Source: an uncultured Mesorhizobium sp. (GTDB lineage: Bacteria; Pseudomonadota; Alphaproteobacteria; Rhizobiales; Rhizobiaceae). From it: a stretch of DNA of 8,077 bases. Shown piece by piece: positions 1 through 8,077 of this stretch. The notes below the pieces were generated by a model. The model was not told where the DNA came from, did no database searches, and saw nothing but the letters and a program-made list of their open reading frames with translations. The position numbers and the translations under genes were made by a program. Numbering within the stretch: the stretch's first letter is position 1; each line of letters starts with the position of its first letter. The stretch is from NCBI GenBank assembly GCA_937958475.1, contig CALFXR010000058.1:1-8077 (forward strand), given 5' to 3'.

Positions 1-48
1 GGCGGCCGCACCGTCGGCGCCGGCATCGTCGTCTCGATCACGGAGTGA
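1..48 (+). CDS. tuf: Translation elongation factor EF-Tu, C-terminal end (partial)
   Basis: Only the last 15 codons and the TGA stop lie in the window. They translate to GGRTVGAGIVVSITE, which matches the conserved C-terminus of EF-Tu (GGRTVGAGVV.. followed by a short variable tail), part of beta-barrel domain 3. EF-Tu delivers aminoacyl-tRNA to the ribosome as a GTP complex. The position just upstream of tRNA-Trp, secE and nusG is a common tuf location in proteobacteria. The gene starts before the window, so nothing can be said about the rest of it. The segment from base 15 is repeated at 116-160. Confidence 0.88.
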   Translation, partial: GGRTVGAGIVVSITE

Positions 49-59
49 TCCGAGCGACG
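15..59 (+). repeat. 45-bp direct repeat, copy 1 (tuf tail and 11 bases downstream)
   Basis: Bases 15-59 match 116-160 at 44 of 45 positions (offset 101). The only difference is A at 40 against C at 141. Copy 1 contains the codons for GAGIVVSITE, the tuf stop, and 11 bases of 3' flank ending in gagcgacg. The match stops sharply at both ends (14 t / 115 g and 60 a / 161 t). Confidence 0.93.
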
Positions 60-90
60 AGGCCGGACAGCGCCGACGGTCTGGGAAGCG

Positions 91-112
91 GCAGGACGCG
101 AGAGCGTCCTGC
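91..112. other. Perfect 9-bp hairpin with GAGA loop between the two tuf-tail copies
   Basis: The arms gcaggacgc (91-99) and gcgtcctgc (104-112) are exact reverse complements around a GAGA tetraloop of the GNRA type. No T run follows, so it is not a good intrinsic terminator by itself. It lies inside the 56-bp spacer (60-115) that separates the two copies of the tuf tail, and would be in the 3' untranslated part of the tuf mRNA. It may protect that 3' end or be part of a small inserted palindrome. Confidence 0.7.
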
Positions 113-115
113 GGG

Positions 116-160
116 CGGCGCCGGCATCGTCGTCTCGATCCCGGAGTGATCCGAGCGACG
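116..160 (+). repeat. 45-bp direct repeat, copy 2 (orphan tuf tail remnant)
   Basis: This is the second copy of the tuf 3' end, with the reading GAGIVVSIPE and a TGA at 147-149, but no tuf-like sequence precedes it. It is therefore not a gene, only a tail remnant. Its stop lies about 29 bases before the terminator stem at 179, a usual stop-to-terminator distance, while the real tuf stop is about 130 bases away. This suggests that copy 2 marks the older gene end. Confidence 0.85.
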
Positions 161-177
161 TATCGACTGAACTGACG

Positions 178-211
178 AAAGGCCGGCGGAAGTTGCCGGC
201 CTTCTGCTTTT
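178..211 (+). terminator. Rho-independent terminator of tuf
   Basis: A perfect 9-bp GC-rich stem, aaggccggc (179-187) and gccggcctt (195-203), encloses a 7-base loop and is followed by ctgctttt ending at 211. The run of T is short but adequate. As the stem is preceded by A residues it could also slow transcription from the other strand. It separates tuf from the glycosyltransferase gene. Confidence 0.8.
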
Positions 212-306
212 GCGGGCCTTTGCCATGCGTTGCCGCGCCGGTTGTCGCCGTGCGATGGGCCGGCTCGCCGCGACATCGCGGCTGTCCAGGATCGCAGGTG
301 TCGCGG

Positions 307-1089
307 ATGGGAGGCATGCCGCCGGCCTACGTCATCAATCTCGACCGGTCGCCAGACCGGCTGGCGGCGGTCCGCGCGCGTTTCGCGGCCGTCGGCGTCG
401 ACCTCGTCCGCTTCGCCGGCATCGACGCCGCGGCGTGCCCGGACCTCGCGGCGCGCTCGGTCGACCAGGAGCGCTTCCATGCGTTCATGGGCCGCGTGGC
501 ACAGCCCGGCGAGGTCGGCCGCGCGCTGAGCCATTTCGCCGTGTGGGAGACGCTCGCGGGCGGCGATGCCGAGATGCTGCTGGTTCTCGAGGACGACGCC
601 GTGCCGACGGAACATTTCGACGCGGTCGCGAGCATCGCCGAAGTGCTGCCCGACGACTGGGAGATCTGCCTGCTGTCGAGCGACGGCGCCAGCGGCGGGC
701 GCGGTACCTTCTGGAGCGCCGCGGTCGGCGGCGTCGCCCTGCGCCGCCATTGGCGGCCGGGCTATCTCGCCGCCGGCTACCTGGTGCACCGGCGCATCCT
801 GCGGCACCGCGACCTGTGGCCGCCGCGGGCGAAACTGGCGTTCCCGATCGACGGCTGGCGCTACTGGGCATGGCGCCACGGCGTGGCGATCTACGCGGTC
901 CTGCCGCGACCCGTCCGCTCCGACCGCACGGCGCCGAGCACGATCGACCATGGCGGCGCCGTCCGCGCCAAGCGGGCGCGGACGCTCGGCCAGTTGCTGC
1001 GCTCGCAATCCCTTCGCTTCGCCATGCTGCCGCGCGGCGCCTACTTCGCGGCGCGGGCGTGGTGGCGGCTGAAGGCGCCGGCCCGGTGA
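307..1089 (+). CDS. Glycosyltransferase family 25 (LPS/LOS biosynthesis type)
   Basis: The 260-residue product looks like a GT25 enzyme, the family of lipooligosaccharide galactosyltransferases that add a sugar from a nucleotide donor to surface glycans at the cytoplasmic face of the inner membrane. Family hallmarks occur in order: a start-proximal INLDRSPDR (10-18), GEVGRALSH (68-76), the acidic LVLEDDA motif (92-98) expected to bind metal and sugar nucleotide, GYLVHRR (157-163) in place of the usual AYL(I/V)SR, and PIDGW (180-184). The length fits the family. No signal peptide or membrane helix is seen. The reading frame stays open up to base 193, but ATG 307 puts the VINLDRS strand at the usual place near the N-terminus, with a weak gcaggtg about 6 bases upstream; ATG 316 is an alternative. 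The gene is alone between the tuf terminator and tRNA-Trp, and I found no convincing promoter. The donor and acceptor sugars cannot be predicted. Confidence 0.82.
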   Translation: MGGMPPAYVINLDRSPDRLAAVRARFAAVGVDLVRFAGIDAAACPDLAARSVDQERFHAFMGRVAQPGEVGRALSHFAVWETLAGGDAEMLLVLEDDAVPTEHFDAVASIAEVLPDDWEICLLSSDGASGGRGTFWSAAVGGVALRRHWRPGYLAAGYLVHRRILRHRDLWPPRAKLAFPIDGWRYWAWRHGVAIYAVLPRPVRSDRTAPSTIDHGGAVRAKRARTLGQLLRSQSLRFAMLPRGAYFAARAWWRLKAPAR

Positions 1090-1154
1090 GGGCGCGTCCC
1101 GGCGCCGCGCCTTCCGGCGGTCTGTCGAAAACGGAAACCGGCCACACAAGCCGA

Positions 1155-1183
1155 TTGCATGGTTCAAGAGGGATGTGTATGTA
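1155..1183 (+). promoter_or_regulatory. Probable promoter of tRNA-Trp
   Basis: A -35 box TTGCAT (1155-1160) and a -10 box TATGTA (1178-1183) are separated by 17 bases. Transcription would start near 1190, about 18 bases before the mature tRNA. The bases just after the -10 box (gccgcc) are GC-rich, as in stable-RNA promoters under stringent control. The leader holds the near-palindrome cctgcaagcctgcagg. This is assigned from pattern and position only. Confidence 0.5.
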
Positions 1184-1207
1184 GCCGCCTGCAAGCCTGC
1201 AGGGCTT

Positions 1208-1283
<76 letters not shown>

Positions 1284-1284
1284 T

Positions 1285-1301
1285 CTTGCGGAAGGCGCAA
1301 G
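1285..1301 (+). other. Short hairpin immediately 3' of tRNA-Trp
   Basis: The arms cttgcg (1285-1290) and cgcaag (1296-1301) are exact complements with a 5-base loop. There is no T run, so this is more likely a processing or trailer structure than a complete terminator. The following 328-base gap to secE holds no gene that I can support; besides this hairpin it holds a probable promoter (1413-1441) and the leader hairpin at 1458-1492. Confidence 0.4.
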
Positions 1302-1412
1302 CCGACCGAACCGGTCTCGCCCGGTACGATCATGCGAGAGACGCCATAGCCGGGAAGGAACGATTGGATGGTTTCACGCCGGCGTTTGGGAAGTAAAGCG
1401 GGAATCCGCCAC

Positions 1413-1441
1413 TTGCGTGGGCGGGGAATCGGCTTTATGTA
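1413..1441 (+). promoter_or_regulatory. Probable promoter of the secE-nusG transcript
   Basis: TTGCGT (1413-1418), 17 bases, then TATGTA (1436-1441), the same design as the tRNA-Trp promoter. The predicted start is near 1448, giving secE a leader of roughly 165 bases. The discriminator ggcg is GC-rich. This would let secE and nusG be transcribed apart from the upstream tRNA. Assigned by pattern only. Confidence 0.48.
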
Positions 1442-1457
1442 GGCGAAACGGACACGC

Positions 1458-1492
1458 GGCGCGTGGAGCTGGGGAAACCCGCTTTACGCGCC
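1458..1492 (+). other. Long GAAA-capped hairpin in the secE leader
   Basis: Fifteen base pairs form between 1458-1473 and 1478-1492, with a single bulged T at 1470, two G-U pairs (1465/1485 and 1466/1484) and a GAAA tetraloop at 1474-1477. The outer arms are ggcgcgt and acgcgcc, the innermost pairs ggg and ccc. It begins about 10 bases after the predicted transcription start. No T run follows (ttaatcgc), so it is better read as a structured leader or stability element than as a terminator. Confidence 0.6.
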
Positions 1493-1611
1493 TTAATCGC
1501 ATGGACGGTTTCCGCGGATCGATTCGCGGGCGATCGTCGATGCAGCTTCTCCCGGGCGCGGGATCATCCAGAAGGCCCGGACAACGGGTCCTCGCAAGAC
1601 AGAGCGGCGAC

Positions 1612-1815
1612 ATGGCATCGAAGACGACCAACCCCTTCATCTTTCTTCAGCAGGTGAGGTCGGAAACGCAGAAGGTCACCTGGCCGTCGCGACGCGAGAC
1701 CGTGATCTCGACGATGATGGTCCTCGCCTTCGCGGTGATCGCGTCGATCTTCTTCTTCGCCGCCGACCAGCTCATGGCGTTCGGGATCGAACTGATCCTC
1801 GGCATCGCGCGATAG
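1612..1815 (+). CDS. secE: Preprotein translocase subunit SecE
   Basis: The 67-residue protein is the small essential subunit of the SecYEG channel in the inner membrane, clamping the two halves of SecY. It has the single-helix form common outside the enterics. The family signature KVTWPSRRET lies at residues 21-30, followed by one membrane-spanning helix (about 32-52, rich in M, V, A, I and F) and a short hydrophobic tail. The ATG at 1612 gives the standard N-terminus MASKTTNPF ahead of the amphipathic helix; the frame is open further upstream, but those residues do not look like SecE. The Shine-Dalgarno signal is weak. nusG follows after 23 bases, the usual secE-nusG pair. Confidence 0.96.
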   Translation: MASKTTNPFIFLQQVRSETQKVTWPSRRETVISTMMVLAFAVIASIFFFAADQLMAFGIELILGIAR

Positions 1816-1838
1816 ACCGACTACGGAGAACATCTGAG

Positions 1839-2378
1839 ATGACTGCGCGGTGGTACATCGTCCACGCCTACTCGAATTTCGAGAAGAAGGTAGCCGAGGA
1901 TATCGAGAAGAAGGCCGAGCAGAAGGGCCTGAAGAGCCGTATCGAGCAGGTGGTGGTTCCGACCGAGAAGGTCGTCGAGGTGCGTCGCGGCAAGAAGGTC
2001 GACGCCGAGCGCAAGTTCTTCCCCGGCTACGTGCTGATGAAGGCCGACCTCAACGACGCGGTCATCAGCCTGGTCAAGAACACGCCGCGCGTCACCGGCT
2101 TCCTCGGCGAGGATCGTCACACCGCCAAGCCGATGCCGATCACCGACAAGGAAGCCGAGCGCATCCTGCACCAGGTCCAGGAAGGCGTCGAACGGCCGAA
2201 GCCGTCGGTCACCTTCGAGATCGGCGAGGCCGTGCGCGTCTCCGACGGGCCGTTCGCGTCGTTCAACGGCACCGTCCAGGAAGTGGACGAGGAGCGCGCC
2301 CGCCTCAAGGTGGAAGTTTCGATCTTCGGGCGCGCCGTGCCCGTCGATCTCGAATTCGGACAGGTCGAGAAGAGCTGA
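1839..2378 (+). CDS. nusG: Transcription termination/antitermination factor NusG
   Basis: The 179-residue protein has the standard NusG layout. The N-terminal NGN domain (about 4-100) opens with WYIVHAYSNFEKKV and includes FFPGYVLM (60-67), the face that binds the clamp of RNA polymerase. The C-terminal KOW domain (about 127-178) has VSDGPFASFNGTV and a final EFGQVEKS, and contacts Rho or ribosomal S10, thereby linking transcription to translation. Length is normal for the family. A ggag at 1825-1828 lies 10 bases before the ATG. It is very likely cotranscribed with secE. A strong hairpin and a 152-base gap separate it from rplK. Confidence 0.98.
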   Translation: MTARWYIVHAYSNFEKKVAEDIEKKAEQKGLKSRIEQVVVPTEKVVEVRRGKKVDAERKFFPGYVLMKADLNDAVISLVKNTPRVTGFLGEDRHTAKPMPITDKEAERILHQVQEGVERPKPSVTFEIGEAVRVSDGPFASFNGTVQEVDEERARLKVEVSIFGRAVPVDLEFGQVEKS

Positions 2379-2385
2379 TCCGGAT

Positions 2386-2409
2386 GCCCGCGGCGCAATG
2401 CGCGCGGGC
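2386..2409 (+). other. GC-rich hairpin after nusG
   Basis: The outer arms gcccgcg (2386-2392) and cgcgggc (2403-2409) pair perfectly; an inner cgc / gcg pair follows with one bulged G at 2393 and loop aat. It starts 8 bases after the nusG stop. There is no T run, so it could be a Rho-dependent or partial terminator, or a barrier to 3' exonucleases between secE-nusG and the ribosomal protein genes. Confidence 0.55.
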
Positions 2410-2530
2410 AGGGCGGGCGGGCAACCGCGTCGTCCGGGCGGTGGGAGGACGAGGCGGCTTTTGCCGGCCGCATCTCCGGACCACCAACTGCAACCGCCGG
2501 TTCGCCGGCACGATGAAAGGCAGATGAGAG
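2410..2530 (+). promoter_or_regulatory. rplK leader region (candidate L1 feedback site)
   Basis: In enteric bacteria L1 represses rplK-rplA translation by binding a leader that mimics its 23S rRNA site. Here the leader holds a UUCG-capped hairpin, gccgg / ccggc (2496-2509), followed by acgatgaaaggcagatgagag up to the rplK start. I cannot match it base by base to a known L1 site, and I saw no clear promoter in the gap. The assignment is from position and presence of structure. Confidence 0.3.
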
Positions 2531-2959
2531 ATGGCAAAGAAAGTCGTGGGCCAGCTCAAGCTCCAGGTTTCCGCGGGTTCGGCGACGCCGTCGCCCCCGA
2601 TCGGACCGGCGCTCGGTCAGCGTGGCATCAACATCATGGAGTTCTGCAAGGCGTTCAACGCGCAGACCCAGGAGATGGAGAAGGGATCGCCGGTTCCGGT
2701 CGTGATCACCTACTACCAGGACAAGTCGTTCACCTTCGTCATGAAGACGCCCCCGGTGAGCTACTTCCTGAAGAAGGCCGCCAACCTGAAGTCGGGCTCC
2801 AAGGAGCCGGGCAAGACCAAGGTCGGCCAGATCGACCGCGCCAAGGTGCGCGAGATCGCCGAGAAGAAGATGAAGGACCTGAACGCGAACGACGTCGAGG
2901 CGGCCATGCGCATGGTCGAGGGCTCGGCGCGCTCGATGGGCCTGGAAGTGGTGGGCTGA
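2531..2959 (+). CDS. rplK: 50S ribosomal protein L11
   Basis: The 142-residue protein is L11, which with 23S rRNA helices 43-44 forms the base of the GTPase-associated centre, where elongation factors and RelA act and thiopeptide antibiotics bind. The N-terminal domain (1-70) contains PSPPIGPALGQRG (20-32), with the two prolines at 22-23 and 26 linked to thiostrepton binding, and NIMEFCKAFNA (34-44). The C-terminal rRNA-binding domain (about 74-142) starts TPPVSYFLKKA. Length is exactly that of the family. An aaagg at 2516-2520 lies 10 bases before the ATG. Only 4 bases separate its stop from the rplA start, so the two are translationally coupled. Confidence 0.99.
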   Translation: MAKKVVGQLKLQVSAGSATPSPPIGPALGQRGINIMEFCKAFNAQTQEMEKGSPVPVVITYYQDKSFTFVMKTPPVSYFLKKAANLKSGSKEPGKTKVGQIDRAKVREIAEKKMKDLNANDVEAAMRMVEGSARSMGLEVVG

Positions 2960-2963
2960 GATC

Positions 2964-3662
<699 letters not shown>

Positions 3663-3670
3663 CGAATTGC

Positions 3671-3774
3671 ATCAGGATCCGGCTTCAGCAGCCTGATCCG
3701 AAAAAGAATTCCGTTCCCCGGCTTTCGGGGGTCGGATTCCGGGGCGGACGTTCCGTCCCGGACATCCTGTCCGA
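3671..3774 (+). other. Cluster of hairpins after rplA
   Basis: Four stems lie close together: atcagg / cctgat (3671-3676 with 3692-3697), ccccg / cgggg (3716-3720 with 3726-3730), ggacg / cgtcc (3746-3750 with 3754-3758) and cggac / gtccg (3759-3763 with 3769-3773). An outer pair tcgga / tccga (3732-3736 with 3770-3774) competes with the last stem. None has a T run. They could form a multibranched RNA that limits read-through from rplA or holds the rplA mRNA end. The stretch gatccgaaaaag next to the first stem resembles small palindromic repeats common in Rhizobiales intergenic DNA. Confidence 0.45.
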
Positions 3775-3776
3775 GA

Positions 3777-3806
3777 TTGCAGGCGGCTCGCCTTAATTCG
3801 TATGGG
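3777..3806 (+). promoter_or_regulatory. Candidate rplJ promoter
   Basis: TTGCAG (3777-3782), 18 bases, then TATGGG (3801-3806). The position matches the L10 promoter of the enteric operon, between rplA and rplJ. The -10 box is weaker than those of tRNA-Trp and secE. A 7-bp inverted repeat, tgcaggc (3778-3784) and gcctgca (3806-3812), straddles it. Confidence 0.38.
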
Positions 3807-3814
3807 CCTGCATG

Positions 3815-4022
3815 AGACGGGTGACGACCGGAAAGCGGAGCAGTGCTCCGATGGAAGGTTCGAACCGTGTTGGCCTTTTGCGCGCGGCTTCCGGGCAACC
3901 GGAACCGACGGAAAGGGGGCAGGATCCTCGAGCGCCGTTCGGGATCCAGGAATGGAAGCCCGCCCGGCAAAAGGCAACCCGATCCCCGATTCGCGAATGG
4001 AGCGGGGGTCAACTGGAGATAG
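3815..4022 (+). ncRNA. Structured rplJ leader (L10-type autoregulatory element)
   Basis: L10, or the L10-L7/L12 complex, represses rplJL translation by binding a long leader upstream of rplJ. This 5' leader has the expected length and strong structure. Stems are cggagc / gctccg (3836-3841 with 3845-3850), ttccgg / ccggaa with a GCAA tetraloop (3889-3904), ggatcc / ggatcc (3922-3927 with 3942-3947) and a closing gatcccc / gggggtc stem (3981-3987 with 4004-4010) that ends 4 bases before the rplJ Shine-Dalgarno ggag at 4015. Between the first two is the palindrome ggttcgaacc. Identity is inferred from position and folding, not from a model search. Confidence 0.55.
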
Positions 4023-4025
4023 GCA

Positions 4026-4544
4026 GTGGATAGAGCGGAAAAGCGCGAATTCGTCACGGGCCTGAACGAAGCGTTTCAAGGCGCGGGTTCAGTCGTCGTG
4101 GCCCACTACGCCGGTATCACCGTGGCGCAAATGAACGACCTCAGGTCGAAGATGCGCGCTGCGGGCGGCACCGTCAAAGTCGCGAAGAACCGTCTCGCCA
4201 AGATCGCTCTTCAGGGCACGGGATCCGAAGGCATCGTCGATCTGTTCACCGGACAGACGCTGATCGCCTATTCGGCCGATCCGATTGCGGCGCCGAAGGT
4301 CGCCTCCGAATTCGCCAAGGGGAATGACAAGCTCGTCATTCTCGGCGGCGCGATGGGAGCGACCACGCTCAACGCCGACGGGGTGAAGGCTCTCGCCACG
4401 CTTCCGTCGCTCGACGAGCTGCGCGCCAGGCTGGTGGGCATGATCACCACCCCGGCAACCCGGATCGCCCAGGTCGTCAATGCGCCGGCGGCTCAGCTCG
4501 CCCGCGTGTTCGGCGCCTACGCCCGGAAGGACGAGGCGGCATGA
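4026..4544 (+). CDS. rplJ: 50S ribosomal protein L10
   Basis: The 172-residue protein is L10, which anchors L7/L12 dimers to the ribosome to form the factor-binding stalk. The N-terminal rRNA-binding domain includes VVVAHYAGITVAQMNDLR (23-40) and KVAKNRLAKIAL (51-62). The C-terminal helix (about 134-170) is the docking rod for L7/L12 dimers. The start is GTG at 4026, giving MDRAEKREFV, the standard alphaproteobacterial L10 N-terminus; ggag at 4015-4018 lies 7 bases upstream and supports it. A GTG start with a stem just before the ribosome-binding site fits a gene whose translation is tightly controlled. rplL follows after 54 bases. Confidence 0.98.
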   Translation: MDRAEKREFVTGLNEAFQGAGSVVVAHYAGITVAQMNDLRSKMRAAGGTVKVAKNRLAKIALQGTGSEGIVDLFTGQTLIAYSADPIAAPKVASEFAKGNDKLVILGGAMGATTLNADGVKALATLPSLDELRARLVGMITTPATRIAQVVNAPAAQLARVFGAYARKDEAA

Positions 4545-4598
4545 GGCCGTTCCTCGCTGTCACAAACACCTGTTCGAACCTTTTGAAGGAATATAAAA

Positions 4599-4976
<378 letters not shown>

Positions 4977-4989
4977 GGACTTGCGGTCG

Positions 4990-5016
4990 TCGGCGGACGG
5001 GGCTCCCGTCCGCCGA
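4990..5016 (+). other. 11-bp perfect hairpin after rplL (attenuator or processing site)
   Basis: The arms tcggcggacgg (4990-5000) and ccgtccgccga (5006-5016) are exact complements around the loop ggctc. It begins 13 bases after the rplL stop. In enteric bacteria this position holds a partial terminator that lowers rpoB expression relative to rplL, and an RNase III site. No T run follows, so partial, Rho-assisted or processing function is more likely than full termination. Confidence 0.62.
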
Positions 5017-5067
5017 TGCCGGCCCGGTCCGGAGCGCCGCGTATCGGAGCCTTGTAGCGGAAACCTC

Positions 5068-5118
5068 TTTCCAGAGGGCCGGAAGCGGCCTTCTGGAAAC
5101 GGGTTTTCACCCGTTTTG
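5068..5118 (+). terminator. Tandem overlapping hairpins in the rplL-rpoB gap (probable attenuator)
   Basis: A 14-bp stem pairs tttccagagggccg (5068-5081) with cggccttctggaaa (5086-5099) through one G-U and a GAAG loop. A second stem, aaacgggt (5097-5104) with acccgttt (5109-5116), has the loop tttc and ends in a T run (5114-5117), giving it the look of an intrinsic terminator. The two share bases 5097-5099, so they compete at their junction. Partial termination here would set the rpoB to rplL ratio. A further stem, gaccgcc / ggcggtc (5123-5129 with 5136-5142), follows before the rpoB ribosome-binding site. Confidence 0.55.
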
Positions 5119-5186
5119 AACAGACCGCCGACCCTGGCGGTCGTGACTTTGGCAAGGCGAAGCCAAAAAGCAGCTAAGGAGCGACG

Positions 5187-8077
<2,891 letters not shown>

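Noticed and set aside
15..160. Direct repeats read as attL/attR of an integrated element
   Set aside because: Only 56 bases lie between them and no integrase is present, so they do not bound an element; the glycosyltransferase lies outside the pair.
210..1184. Longer + strand frame overlapping the glycosyltransferase
   Set aside because: Arginine/alanine/proline-rich out-of-frame reading without motifs; the frame ending at 1089 contains the GT25 signatures.
5052..5080. TTGTAG as a -35 box for an rpoB promoter
   Set aside because: No acceptable -10 box lies 16-18 bases downstream.

Overview
The window is the conserved tuf / tRNA-Trp / secE-nusG-rplKAJL-rpoB region of a GC-rich bacterium, most likely an alphaproteobacterium and plausibly of the Rhizobiales (Hyphomicrobiales) group. 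This rests on the gene order, the protein sequences (an L10 starting MDRAEKREF, a SecE with QQVRSETQKVTWPSRRET, and an RpoB with MDQTNPLSE in the rifampicin pocket), a chromosomally encoded CCA on the tRNA, and TTGC-type -35 boxes. All genes are on the + strand.

Bases 1-211 hold the last 15 codons of tuf (EF-Tu), then an imperfect 45-bp second copy of that tuf tail, then a strong intrinsic terminator. A stand-alone family-25 glycosyltransferase (307-1089), the only accessory gene here, sits between tuf and tRNA-Trp (1208-1283). The tRNA has its own recognisable promoter. A 328-base gene-free stretch follows, with a second promoter of the same design and a long tetraloop-capped hairpin in the secE leader.

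From 1612 onwards come secE, nusG, rplK, rplA, rplJ, rplL and the first 963 codons of rpoB, which runs off the window. SecE is a translocon subunit and NusG a transcription elongation factor. L11, L1, L10 and L7/L12 form the mobile ribosomal stalks, and RpoB is the catalytic beta subunit of RNA polymerase. The long gaps are where regulation is expected: before rplK (L1 feedback in the classical model), before rplJ (promoter plus a structured L10-type leader), and between rplL and rpoB (a run of hairpins suited to attenuation or RNA processing).

I see no phage, IS element, CRISPR array, toxin-antitoxin pair or defence system. The coding content is housekeeping apart from the glycosyltransferase. 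The points worth a second look are the duplicated tuf tail, the glycosyltransferase inserted beside it, and the structured RNA in the secE, rplJ and rpoB leaders.
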